A DNA stretch of 64,000 nucleotides from Dactylorhiza incarnata (taxonomy: Eukaryota; Streptophyta; Magnoliopsida; Asparagales; Orchidaceae). The stretch is taken from the NCBI GenBank assembly GCA_033032865.1, contig JAWHQI010000525.1, forward strand, positions 310,001-374,000, read 5' to 3'. The translations under genes were made by a program, and so were the position numbers. Positions 45,666 to 55,859 of this stretch are shown piece by piece; the stretch's first letter is position 1; each line of letters opens with the position of its first letter. A model generated the notes under the pieces. That model saw nothing but the letters and a program-made list of their open reading frames with translations, made no database searches and was not told where the DNA came from.

Positions 45666-45773
45666 AAAAAGAAGTGATTATTTCAATGATTTAAAAGCAA
45701 TATGTACAAAATTACCCAAAATTAGGCTAGAAATGATACTAAAAATATGCATAATTTGTTATTCATCAGAGTT

Positions 45774-46103
45774 CAACGAAATCACATGAATTTGTCGAAC
45801 GGAGATCGACGAACGCTGAATACAGACTTTCAGTACAGCTATTCTTCAAACGGCGCTCGTTGAAATCACTTCAATTCGTCGAACGGTGATCGGCAAACTC
45901 AGCCAAGTTTGTCGAACAGAAATTGTACTGAATTTCAAAAGAATTTTAATTCTCAACATACTAAGAATCCCTTTACTGAGTGGATTATTCCTCCAAGGAG
46001 ATATCATCCACAAGGCTATAAGGATCAGCCTGAGATTTCTTACATTTCAGAATTTTGTGGTAAGACAAAAGGACCCAAGGTAGTCTGGGTCAAGAACAAC
46101 TAG
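45774..46103 (+). pseudogene. gag: gag of G, last fragment, with coding M2 units
   Basis: Resumes gag after insertion I. The first 150 bases are made of M2 units (TTTGTCGAACGGAGATCGACG at 45790, TTCGTCGAACGGTGATCGGC at 45875, TTTGTCGAACAG at 45907) and are read as NLSNGDRR, NSSNGDRQ and SLSNRN. The end NSQHTKNPFTEWIIPPRRYH to GKTKGPKVVWVKNN is the usual gag-protease linker. One stop interrupts the repeat part. Confidence 0.7.
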
Positions 46104-49100
46104 TTTATTTTCTGTTGTGCAGGTATAAGGCTATCCAATCATAAAAGAACAGTGGTATTTGGATAGTGGGTGTTCCAAGCACATGACAGGAAACAAGGCC
46201 AACCTAAGCAACTACAAGGCAAAGCTTGGACCCAAAGTGATTTTTGGAGACTCCAACTGTGGTCAAACCAAAGGATATGGAAAAATCAAAGTTGGAGCAG
46301 TTACGTTCAAAGAGGTAGCTTATGTTAAGGGTCTCAAGCATAACCTCATTAGCATAAGCAAGTTATGTGATGAAAGTTATCAGGTAACTCTTAACCATTC
46401 CTTATATCTTATTACCAATAATAAAAACATTAATGTGTTATCCGGTATTAGATATGGAAATATTTATTTAGTCAATTTTGACTCTGCCAATTCAGACATT
46501 TGTTTATTTAATTCTATAAGTAAAACAAATGAATTATGGCATAAAAGGCTAGGACATATTAACCTTAGAACTATCTCTAATCTCTCCAAGGACAGTCTGG
46601 TAAGAGGACTGCCTTCTGGTTCATACAAGAAGGAAGGACTCTGCAGGGCTTATCAACTAGGAAAGCAAACCAAGAGTAGTTTTAAATATTTATCCAAGAG
46701 TGATTCACCTAGGATTCTGTACTTACTGCATTTGGATATCTTTGGACCCACTGCAATACAGAGCTTAGGAGGGAAGAATTACACTTTAGTTATTGTAGAT
46801 GACTTCTCAAGATTCACTTGGGTGTTCTTTCTTAGGAACAAGTCTGACACCTTCAGTTTTCTGATAGACTTTCTCAGGTCCATCAAGATTGAGTACTCTA
46901 CTCTAGTTGCATTGATCAGAAGTGATCATGGCACTGAGTTTAAATCTCTTCTGATGAGAGAATTCTGTGGAAAAGAAGTGATCATGCAATGTTTCTCTGC
47001 TCCTAGAACTCCTCAACAAAATGGGGTAGCTGAAAGGAAAAATAGAACATTAATTGAATCAACAACTACATTGCTTACTTATTCTCACTTGCCACTCTCT
47101 TTTTGGGCAGAGGCAATGAACACATCAAATTATGTGTTGAACAGAAGTCTGATACATAAACTTAAGGGTAAAACACCCTATGAATTACTTAAGAATAAAA
47201 AGTCTAAGGTTAACTATTTTAAGATTTTTTGCTGTAAATGTTATGTGCATAACAATGATAAGAAATATCTAAGGAAATTTGAAGCAAAAGCTGCTGAAGG
47301 TATATTCCTTGGATACTCTCTTTCTATTAAAACATATAGAGTTTACAATAAATTAACTCTTAAGATAGAAGAGTCCATGCATATATCTTTTGATGAAACT
47401 AACATATTAAATGAGGAGTGGAACACCACCTCTACAAGAGACATTTTGTAGGTACCAGCTCTATGTGAAGAGCTCAATGGATTAAATCTACAGAATGAAG
47501 AGTCTCTACTTCCATCATCTCAAACTATTGAAGACAGTGAATAAGAAGATATTCCAGAAGATCTTGCTGATAATTAAAATCAAGTGACAGTTGAACAAAT
47601 CGCTTAAGAGGAAACTATTGCTGAACCCACTCCAACTGTTGATCACATCACAGTTAGAGATCATCCAATATCTCAAGTCATTGGAGACATCTCAGCAGGT
47701 GTTCAAACAAGGCATCAACTACACCAAAATCAGATGCACACTTGTTTCCTATCACAGATTGAACCTCAATCCATAAAAGATGCAGAACAAGATCCAAACT
47801 GGATTCTTGCAATGCAAGAGGAACTCAATCAATTTGAGAGGAATAAGGTTTGGGATTTGGTTTCAAGACCAAAGGGCCATCCAGTCATTGGCACTAAATG
47901 GGTCTTCAGAAACAAGCTAGATGATAAAGGCATCATAATCAGAAATAAAGCAAGATTGGTAGCCCAAGGATACTCTCAAGAAGAAGAAATTGATATTGAT
48001 CAAACCTTTTCTCCTATTGCTAGACTTGAAGCTATTAGGATATTTCTTGCCTTTGCTGCTTTCAAGAAATTTAAAGTTTATCAGATGGATGTGAAGAGTG
48101 CATTCTTAAATGGAGATATCAAAGAAGAATTTTAAGTGGAACCACCACCATGTTTTATCTCTCCAACTCACTCTTCTTATGTTTTTAATCTTAATAAAGC
48201 TCTTTATGGTCTCGAGCAAGCTCACAGAGCATGGTATGAGACCCTAGCTTATTTTCTTTTAGGGAACAAGTTCTGTAGAGGCATTGTTGATAAAATCTTA
48301 TTTTTCAGGATACATAAAAATCAAACTTTACTAGTTCAAATTTATGTAGATGACATTACTTTTGGCTCTACTGATTTAAATCTTTGCAAAAGGTTTTCTG
48401 ACCTAATGCAATCTAAATTTGAAATGAGTAGTATGGGTGAGTTATCTTACTTCCTTGGCCTTCAAGTAAAGCAAACTCCAAATAACATATTCATATCACA
48501 ATCCAAGTATGCTAAGGAATTAGTGAAAAGATTTGGTATGTCTGATACTTCCACCATGAAAACACCCATGCCCTCCAATGTTGTTGTAGACAATGATGAA
48601 TTAGGGAAACCTGTTGATCAAAAATTATATAGAGCAATTGTTGGCTCATTACTTATTTAACAGCTAGTAGACCAGACATAATGTTTGCTCCATGCATTTG
48701 TGCTAGGTTCCAAGTTAACCCCAAAGAATCTCACCTTATTTTACTAAAAAGAATTTTGAGATATATAAAGGGTTGTCCAAATCTAGGACTCTGGTATCCA
48801 ACTGCATCAGAATTTGAATTAACTGGATTCTCAGATTCTGATTATGCTGGATGCAGAGTAGATAGGAAAAGCACATCAGGAACTTGCCAGTTCCTTGGTG
48901 ATAAGCTTGTGTCTTGGTTTTGTAAGAAACAAGCATCTGTGTCTACATCAACAGCTGAAGCAGAATATATTGTTGATGGCAGTTGCTGCTTAAAGATATT
49001 GTGGATACAAAATCAACTTCTAGATTATGGTATCAACTTAAATAAGTCAATTATATTTTGTGACAATACTAGTGCAATATCTATAGCACAAAATCCAGTA

Positions 49101-49295
49101 CTCCATAGTAGGACTAAACACATAGAAATTAGGCACCACTTTATCAGAGATAATATGGATAAAAATAAAATTTGGCTACAATTTATTCCTACTGACTTAC
49201 AAAGGGCTGATATTTTCAACAAACCCTTGGATGAAAAGAAACATATTTTCTTTATAAATCAGCTAGGAATGATAGATGGAAATTCAATCAATTAA
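46104..49295 (+). pseudogene. pol: pol of element G
   Basis: The best-kept integrase of the window: WYLDSGCSKHMTGNKANL protease (46153), WHKRLGHINL with a damaged second Cys pair (CRAYQLGK, Tyr for Cys), HLDIFGPTA, VIVDDFSRFTWVFFL, RSDHGTEF and TPQQNGVAERKNRTLIE, open to 47451. The linker (47452-47733) has three stops. RT (47734-48660) has [29 protein letters not shown] followed by a stop at 48133, ALYGLEQAHRAWYE and intact QIYVDDITFGS. A one-base loss at about 48655 shifts frame before RNase H (48681-49295), which has DRKSTSGTCQFLG, STAEAEYI, FCDNTSAI, HSRTKHIEI and ADIFNKPLDE. Confidence 0.92.
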
Positions 49296-49627
49296 AAAGT
49301 ATATCTTCTACTTATCCCCCATTTCGTCGAACGGAGATCGACGAAATCTAGTCATTCGTCGAATGGAGATCGACGAAGCCTATTAGCTTCAGAGATCGAC
49401 GAAGTCAGCTCGATCGTCGAACTGAGATCGACGAAAATTCACTTTTCTTCGAATGCAGTTTGATGAAGCCTAAACTCTTCGACTTTTAATTTTATTAGGT
49501 TTAGCCGACCTCAGTTCCACGAATTTTTGCTCCTTCTCCGATCTCTTTCCTTATAATCAAATTTTGATTCTTTTTCGTCTTTGCGCCTAAAGAACTTGCT
49601 CTTGCTTTTCCCTCCAGTTCCCTTGCA
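49296..49627. other. Post-pol region of G with M2 array
   Basis: No ORF. TTTCGTCGA (49322-49330) and TCGACGAAA (49338-49346) are perfect 9-base inverted arms around ACGGAGA. Four further, partly decayed units follow to about 49478. The rest is a T-rich stretch in which TCTCTTTCCTTATAAT occurs at 49539 and again near 49632. That duplicate marks the unclear junction to LTR E. Confidence 0.7.
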
Positions 49628-49774
49628 CTTGATCTCTCTTTCCTTATAATAAGTACAAGATGTATTTTATAAAGCCATATTTTTGTAAGATATACAGGCT
49701 CAGGTAACTCAAGAGAAAGGGTCAATCATGCCCTTAGATCAGGAGAAATCATCTCCTAAGAGATGAAGGGTTGT

Positions 49775-50330
49775 CTCAGCTGAACCGCTGAGACAAGGTC
49801 AGGAGCCGCTGTGAAGGCATCTGGGCAAGATGAGCTGTAGATAGAAGAAACTGCTGAGACGGCTGTCTGTCTCAGCGGATCCGCTGAGATGGGAAAGAAG
49901 CAGCAAATATCTGTTGAGATTTGGCGAGTTCGTCGAACACAGAATGCAGTTCGTCAAACGCTGAGACATGGCGGGTTCGTCGAATGAAGAATGAAGTTCG
50001 TCGAACGCAGAATGCAGTTCATCGAACGCTGAGACTTGGCGGGTTCATCGAACGAAGAATGAAGTTCGTCGAACGCAGAACTCAGTTCATCGAACGCAGA
50101 GACGGGACAAAAGCAAGCGCTGAGGCTCGGCGTGTTCGTCGAACGCAGAACTCAGTTCGTCGAATGCAGAGATGGGACAGAAGCAAGCGCTGAGGCTTGG
50201 CATGTTCATCGAACGAAGAATGAAGTTCGTCGAACGCATAATGTTGTTCGTCGAACGCAGAAACTTCTCTGCAGATTGACAAAATCCGCTGAGAATAGGA
50301 AGCCATCTCAGCCCAACCGATGAGATACTT
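49775..50330 (+). repeat. Mixed M3 and M2 arrays in LTR E
   Basis: The M3 part (49775-49905) includes the perfect 18-base palindrome CTCAGCGGATCCGCTGAG (49871-49888). M2 units (49926-50262) have the form GTTCGTCGAACGCAGAATGC, with GGCGGGTTCATCGAAC variants. A last M3 pair is at 50282-50328. The array ends about 120 bases upstream of the TATA box. Some units fuse both motifs (CGTCGAACGCTGAGAC). Confidence 0.87.
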
Positions 50331-50448
50331 CAAACGAGACATGGCGGGTTCTGCCCTTGGCGCAAGCTGCAAAAAAGCATTATGGGGTCCAGCAGTCACT
50401 CCCATATCTGTCAGAAGGATGGTTGAGAGCCGTTGAAGATCGGGGATC

Positions 50449-50456
50449 TATAAAAG
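50449..50456 (+). promoter_or_regulatory. TATA box in LTR E
   Basis: TATAAAAG in GGGGATCTATAAAAGGGAT. It is the presumed promoter core, with the motif array in U3 upstream and the 68-base repeats in R/U5 downstream. Confidence 0.65.
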
Positions 50457-50869
50457 GGATAAATTAGGGTTGAGAAAGAACTTCTGCCATCAATCTTTCT
50501 CTCGAGCACACAAAGAAGCGGAAGTGTACTGTTCCATTGTCGGTAGCCAAGAACTGTGCTAACACAAGGGTGCAACAAAGAGATAGCTCATCTTGATTCA
50601 TCTCAAGATAGAGCAAGTAGATCCAGTCCTTCATCTGAAGTGCTGATCTAGTAGAATCAACATTGGATCTGTACCACTCCTCCTTGATTCAAGTCTGCAG
50701 CAACAGCTGAAAAGAAGAAGAGGAACAGGCTTCATCTTTTCTTCTTTCATTCTGTAAACCTCATTATATCTTATGTATGAGCCTTTGGGTTCTGAGTTTG
50801 TAGGGCCATTTGGTCTGAGGTTGTAGGACCAGCATGTGGTCTGTGTTGTAGGAGGTGGATTCCTCTGAG

Positions 50870-51060
50870 GTAGGATCTGTATGATCTGAGGTAGGACCAG
50901 GAGGTGGTCTGAGCTGTAGGAGGTGGATTCCTCTGAGGTAGGATCTGTGTGATCTGAGGTAGGACCAGGAGGTGGTCTGAGCTATAGGAGGCGGTTTCCT
51001 CTGAGGTAGGGTTGTTGTGTCTGAGGTAGGGTTTGGGAAAACCTGAGAGATCCTGAGGGA
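50870..51060 (+). repeat. 68-base tandem repeat in LTR E
   Basis: Copies begin GATCTGAGGTAGGACCAGG at 50883 and 50951, with partial copies on both sides (50790-50860, 51010-51060). It occupies the same place as the 21-base CTCAGGCTCAATAGCCCTACA array of LTR D on the opposite strand, so this LTR segment expands repeatedly with different unit lengths. Confidence 0.8.
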
Positions 51061-51333
51061 TCTGTGTTGTAAGCTCTTGGAGCTGAGTTTGGAGGAGTTG
51101 GCCCTGTCTAACACACTGTTAGAAGGGTGAAGGGGGAAAGTGGACTACCCATAGACACACTGTCTTGGGGAACCACTATAAACACTTGTAGGTTTTCTGG
51201 GTGTGCTTGATTTCTTGCTTAGAATAATTTTAAATATCTATATCAAACAAGTAGAACTCAAAAGACCTATTCACCCCCCCCCCCCCCTCCCCCTCTAGGT
51301 GAATTAGATCATATACCTATATAATCTTTCAAG

Positions 51334-51345
51334 TGGTATCAGAGG
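51334..51345 (+). other. Primer binding site of E
   Basis: TGGTATCAGAGG two bases after the LTR end, matching initiator Met-tRNA. Confidence 0.88.
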
Positions 51346-51412
51346 GAGGTTGGTCATAAAGGGCTTAACTGCCTAACCAGATCCTACATAGGTATTATTA
51401 AATCTGAATCCA

Positions 51413-51972
51413 ATGGCTTCAAGTGGAGTTCAGAAGGAAATGGGTTCAATGAAGCTCCCTATATGCAAAAAGGAAACCTTTGGCATCTAGAAACAAAGGG
51501 TTAGGCTGTTCATGGAAGCTTCAGTCCCTAGAATCTATATCACTGTTCAGGAAGGCCCCTTCATTATCACAAATCCCTCCACCATTGATCCTACTAGGCA
51601 GGTAGGCAAATCTTACACTCAAATGACAAGAGATGAGATAGCAATGGCTACAATGGATAAAAGGTCTCAAAATATTATTGTCAATGGTATTGATGATTCA
51701 ACTTTCCAAAACTTGGTGCACTGTGAAACTGCAAAGGAGATGTGGGATACACTGATTATGTACATGGAAGGGACTGAAGAAGTGAGGAATGATAGTAAAT
51801 CCCTCCTCAATCAGGAGTATAAAGTCTTTAGGCAACAAAACCAGGAATGCATAGCTGACTGCTATGAAAGATTCTTTAGAATAGTAAATGAGTTGAGGAC
51901 CTATGAAAGGACCTTCACTCATTATGAGTTAAATGATAAATTCCTTAGATCTCTAACTAGAGATTGGGATAC
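51413..51972 (+). pseudogene. gag: gag N-terminus of element E, cut by gypsy F
   Basis: Starts ATG at 51413 (MASSGVQKEMGSMKLPICKK). A TAG at 51488-51490 replaces the Trp of FGIWKQRVRLF. Then an open frame has MEASVPRIYITVQEGPF, STFQNLVHCETAKEMWDTLI, CYERFFRIVNELRTYERTFT and KFLRSLTRDWDT, where it stops at 51972 because element F is inserted. The rest of E lies outside the window. Confidence 0.88.
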
Positions 51973-53635
51973 TGATGCGCAAATCTTAGTACACCGCTAT
52001 AGGCGGTAGCAAGACTGCGACACGAAATGGCAGTGTACCGATCGTTCAAGTAATATAAAATGTGGGAGTGAATCCCCAAGTATCGATCTCGAAGGAACAC
52101 AGTAAGGTGGAGTTAACTATTGAGGACGGACTTGAGATTGAAGTCCTTAAGTCGGATGGGTTGCGGAAACGGGTGTTTTGGTTGGTGGAAATAAAGAGAA
52201 AATATTACAACTACTCCAATGCAATGCCGCTATGCAATGCTTCGCTTGGCGGGATGGAGACTAGGCAGGCCTTGAGCGCGCTGCTTCGAAAAGGCGGATG
52301 GACGAGTAGGCAAGCGGAATCGAACTATGCAGGCCTTGAGCGCCCTGCTTCGTTAGGCGAATGGTTTACACGGGCCGCTATGCCACGCTTCACTAGGAGA
52401 ATGGACGAGAAGGCTTGCGGAATGAGGGTCGCAAGCACCTCGTCGACAAGCACGCCACTAGCAATTGCTAGTGCGGCATACGAATGTGACGGCGGAATGG
52501 GAAATGGATGGCGGCGCACCTCATACACACATATAGACAAAAAGATACATTCACATAGACATGAAATAACTTTATAAGGCAAGGTCTATAGTGTTCATCA
52601 TCTAAATACAAAGGATTTAACAATTACAACACAACATACAAAGAAGGAGAAAGTGAGGAATCGACCGAATCCGAAGTCTTGCTGAGAGTTCACGGTTGGA
52701 ATCGCTGGGTTGTCAATCCGCGTCCAAGCTCGGTCCTCAACTGCGTCCGGGGTAGAGGAGGCTGTCACTACCACCCAATGGCCCATCTTCTTCGTGTCAC
52801 GATTCAACCACACAACCAAGCTTCCTTCTCCTTGGATATTGGTGGATGAAGAGCTAGATCCTTCTCCTTGGAGCTTGAGGATGATGGAGGAGGCCTAGGG
52901 CCAAGCCTTCATGGAAAGGTGCAGGTGTACGGAGCTGGAACTCCTTTTGCGGCGGAAAAGGCGGAATAGATGTACGATCCCCAATTTAGGTCGAAAGCTG
53001 CAGCTTTTATAGAGAAAGATCAGAAAATAGGTCACGCACGGTCGAACGCACGACCGTGCGTAGACTGTGCGATATTAATAATAGAGAACAACGCAGGAAG
53101 ATGACCTGGAGCGCCCGTGCGATTTACTCGCGCACGGGAAAATCTGCCCGTGCGTCAAAATGCATGGGTAAATTCAGAAAAGCTAAAATCAAGGCTAAAC
53201 AGGCTGATCGTGCGATTCCTTCACGCACGGGCAACTGCCCGTACGTAAAAGACGCACGATCAAAATCAGATCATGATTTTCTACCCAGATGAAGGCGCAC
53301 GACCACGTCTATCCGTGCGTCAATAAAAACGCACGACCGTGCGTTGTACACAGTCATGATTTCTGGGCAAAAGGGGATGGATCAGCCACCTGCGAGCATC
53401 GCAGCCTAGCTGGGAATACACATCCAGCACCATCATAAAAATAGAAATAACACGATGGGGAGCAGAGTGTGCTTACCCCCAGCAACATAGTGTGTAATTG
53501 CACACTACAACAGGCACTTCAAGCACAAGTATGAACAAGGTGAAAAATAAACAAATACGAACAAAAACTGAGGAACAAAAGCAGGAAAAACAGCCCGGAT
53601 GAGTCCGAAAAATAGTATATAAATTGGACTCATCA
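51973..53635 (-). repeat. 3' LTR of element F with M4 motif
   Basis: Bounded by TGATG and CATCA. The left part (AGTACACCGC, GCAGTGTACCGATCGTTCAA, GTGAATCCCCAAGTATCGAT) resembles LTRs of Tat/Ogre-type elements. The right end is AATTGGACTCATCA. It contains a diverged tandem pair around GCAGGCCTTGAGCGC (52264 and 52330). No coding assigned; an open frame at 52062-52577 has no recognised domain. Confidence 0.65.
53034..53346. repeat. M4 inverted motifs in LTR F
   Basis: ACGCACGGTCG (53034-53044) and CGACCGTGCGT (53051-53061) are perfect 11-base inverted arms with a 6-base loop. Further GCCCGTGCG, CGCGCACGGG, CCCGTGCG, CACGCACGGGC, GCACGATC, GGCGCACGACC, CCGTGCG and CGCACGACCGTGCG copies follow to 53346. 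The array sits near the middle-right of the LTR, on the U3-like side for a minus-strand element. Confidence 0.87.
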
Positions 53636-54480
53636 CACCCCTAGACATACCTGTTTGCACGTCCCGAGCAAACAAATCCTAAGTAGACAGGAACAAGAAA
53701 TAGCTAACTCAAAATTACAAAGTTAAATACCATACGAAGTCGCATGCCCATGTGCATAGAAAAATACTAAAGAAGATTTCTAATTTATACACATAGTTTA
53801 TAAATTTCTAAAAGAGTAAATAAATATTACTTCTTCTGAAAATGGGAATCACGGTGAATCATCTGGTCACACATATGGAGAAAGTAAAAGAATCGCTGAG
53901 ACAAGCATTGCCAAACCTGGGATTCTGGACAAACTCCACCGAAATCCATCGGCATCGGAGACCATAAGCTCACCCGTTCACATTCTCTCCACGACACTAG
54001 ATTGGTTCCTAGCGTGAGTCGGTAGGACTTTAGGTTTTAAATGGGGCTTGGGTTATGGTGAGGTAAACAACTATAAACACGAAGGCTAGATACACTGAAA
54101 CCCAAATGAGCTTTATTACAACTCCCCGCACACCGACATCGAATGCAAGTGCGCCACACCCCCAGACTTCGACTTTTGCAACATGGGTGTGTGCACCGCC
54201 TACTCCCAATCATAAATTTATACAAAGATTTTTTAATTAAGCACTTCTTCTTTTTCTGTTTCTTTTTACTTCTTTTCTTTTTCTCATTTTTTTTTCTTTT
54301 CAAAACAATTTCAGCAAGATGAGCAATGAAGTGCATCCCCATTTTCACCAAAAAAATATCACAACATCAACACCCCAATCAAAGAACGGGTAGGCACAAC
54401 TGGGCTAACGAGGATAAGATGGTAGGAATGGCTCAAAAAGCTCAACCGGGCCAAAATGATGGCCTACATCATTCTCACGC
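53636..54480 (-). other. Non-coding 3' internal region of F
   Basis: 0.85 kb without a credible ORF. A Lys-rich frame at 54037-54351 stems from an A/T-rich low-complexity tract (54220-54310). The end near the LTR carries the conserved pre-LTR motif with CTCGGGACG on the minus strand. Confidence 0.55.
54476..54480. repeat. Left TSD of element D
   Basis: CACGC, repeated exactly at 62123-62127 after the 5' LTR of D. Confidence 0.9.
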
Positions 54481-54779
54481 TGATAGTTTGTTAGTATGCT
54501 GATTAATTTACCTAGAGGGGGGTGAATAGGTCTCTTATTCGTTTCTTTTGTGCAGACTATTAGTTTTCTAGTTTAGTTCAGGGAAAACATCAAACACAGA
54601 AAGCACACACTAATTTATAGTGGTTCCCCAAAGACAGTGTGTCTATGGGTAGTCCACTTTCCCCCTTCACCCTTCCAACAATGAGTTAGACAGGGCCAAC
54701 TCCTCCAATTTTCAATCTCAGCTCCTTGAGCTTACACCACAAGTTCCTCAGAACTTCTCAGATCATGAATGATCCTACC

Positions 54780-54960
54780 TCAGGCACAGCAGCCCTACTC
54801 TCAGGCTCAACATCCCTACACTCAGGCTCAATAGCCCTACACTCAGGCTCAATAGCCCTACACTCAGGCTCAATAGCCCTACACTCAGGCTCAACAGCCC
54901 TACACTCAGGCTCAGCAGCCCTACACCTCAGGCTCAGCTGCCCTACACCTCAGAGTTCTG
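54780..54960. repeat. 21-base tandem repeat in 3' LTR of D
   Basis: Seven to eight copies of CTCAGGCTCAATAGCCCTAC plus A, the last ones diverged. The 5' LTR has the same array at 61043-61222 with single-base differences. It lies downstream of the TATA box in R/U5. Confidence 0.92.
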
Positions 54961-55527
54961 CAACTCCTACAACTCAGAAATCCAGCAGATTTCCTACCTC
55001 AGACTTGTCAAGAAGTCCTACTACTCAAGCTGTCAACACAGCTTTACACACTGGCTCAACAGCCTTTTTCTCAGGCAACAATGCCTTACAAAGGTATAAT
55101 AAAGTTTGAGTTGAACATTAGAGTACAAAAGGATTACTCTTAGGTCATCTGAGTCCTTTCTTCAGATCTGAAAACACCAGCTTCAGATTTGTATCACTTT
55201 GATCTTCTTCTTCAGTACAGCCGAAGATCAACTTGCCCTTCTTGAGTTTGTACAAGAAAAGCTATCTAATCTCCCTTAGAAGATTAACTTCAGCTGCAGA
55301 GAACGATTTCGACAGGCTGAATCGTGAATGCTCGATTGCGGCGTGTTGCAAAAGCTTCTTAATCGAACAGTATACTTTGATGTGCCCTAACATCTCCTTT
55401 TATACCCCCAAGAGGCTTCAACGGCTATATCGATCCTCCTGACACGGTATGGAGCTGAGTTGACTTGCTTTTCACCTTTCAAATATCGTTTGCGCCAAAA
55501 GTAGATCCCGTCAAAACGTTTGGATCT

Positions 55528-55681
55528 GTCTCAGCGGTTGGGCTGAGACAGCATCCAGCCTCAGCGGCAGCTCCAGTCCCCTTCTCAGCGATTGCTCCAG
55601 TCTTCTTCTCAGTGGACCCGCTGAGACGGCTCCTCGTCTCAGCGGTTCTGACCCATCGTCTCAGCGGTTATGCTGAGACAG
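55528..55681. repeat. M3 inverted motifs in 3' LTR of D
   Basis: GTCTCAGC (55528-55535) and GCTGAGAC (55542-55549) are perfect 8-base arms around GGTTGG. Further units: CTCAGCGGCAG, CTCAGTGGACCCGCTGAGAC, GTCTCAGCGGTT and GCTGAGACAG. The 5' LTR has them at 61791-61944. The cluster is 124-284 bases upstream of the TATA box. The overlapping hexamer TGTCTC/GAGACA equals the classical auxin response element. Confidence 0.9.
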
Positions 55682-55859
55682 ATCTTCATCTCTTTGTGGA
55701 TGATTCCTTCTTGTCTAAGGTCATGTTTGGCCCTTTCTTTTGAGTTACCTGTGTCTGTATATTCTACACAAGTGTAGCTTTGTTAAATACAATATGTCCT
55801 TAGCATTAGGAGTGATGCCTCTTCAAATCAAGGTTATATTGAGGACAATATACCCAACA

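Larger units (their letters stand above)
43006..45768. mobile_element. Insertion I: solo-LTR-like element in gag of G
   Basis: 2763 bases with TGATACGC at the left end and TTCATCA at the right end, flanked by a perfect TSD GAGTT (43001-43005 and 45769-45773). The gag frame of G continues on both sides. No gag, pol, primer site or polypurine tract is seen, so it is best read as a solo LTR of a gypsy element of the TGAT..ATCA type, or a non-autonomous element. Content in order: AT-rich DNA, a 41-base tandem hairpin array, CA-rich repeats (44140-44540), a GC-rich tandem block, a tRNA-like block, and a very AT-rich tail. Confidence 0.75.
40876..49627 (+). mobile_element. Element G: plus-strand copia with M2 motif
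   Basis: Starts with LTR TGTTGGAACAACC in the pol of H (left flank AGTCC). The internal part has gag remnants, a 2.76-kb insertion I in gag, and a nearly colinear pol. No primer site follows the LTR and the gag N-terminus is missing, so a deletion joins the LTR to mid-gag. A 3' LTR matching 40876-42471 is not found: after the post-pol M2 array the sequence turns into LTR E at about 49628. The right border is therefore unresolved. Confidence 0.75.
49628..51331 (+). repeat. 5' LTR of element E (D/B-related family)
   Basis: Reverse-complement homologue of the D LTR: a block with AAGATATACAGGCTCAGGTAAC and AAAGGGTCAATCATGCCCTTAG matches D from about 49640 on. It ends CTATTCACCCCC, a C-run (51274-51290), and ATAATCTTTCA before the primer site. 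The first 25-30 bases, with the expected TGTTGG, cannot be recognised. It holds both M2 and M3 arrays. Confidence 0.8.
54481..55859 (-). repeat. 3' LTR of element D
   Basis: TGATAGTTTGTTAG to ATACCCAACA, 1379 bases. The TATA box is at 55397-55404 on the minus strand (TATAAAAG). The G-run here is short (GAGGGGGGTGAATAGG). It is related to B, L and the reverse complement of E. Confidence 0.95.

Noticed and set aside
45243..45789. Plus-strand frames rich in Ile, Tyr and Phe
   Set aside because: They come from AT-rich low-complexity DNA without real coding signals.
52062..52577. 171-codon frame in LTR F as a gene
   Set aside because: It spans a tandem duplicated LTR segment, has no recognised domain, and lies within the LTR boundaries TGATG and CATCA.
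54726..55109. Plus-strand frame with repeated LHSGSIA units in LTR D (also 60989-61372)
   Set aside because: It is the 21-base tandem repeat read in frame. It lies antisense to the element in R/U5, and the changes between copies do not favour coding.
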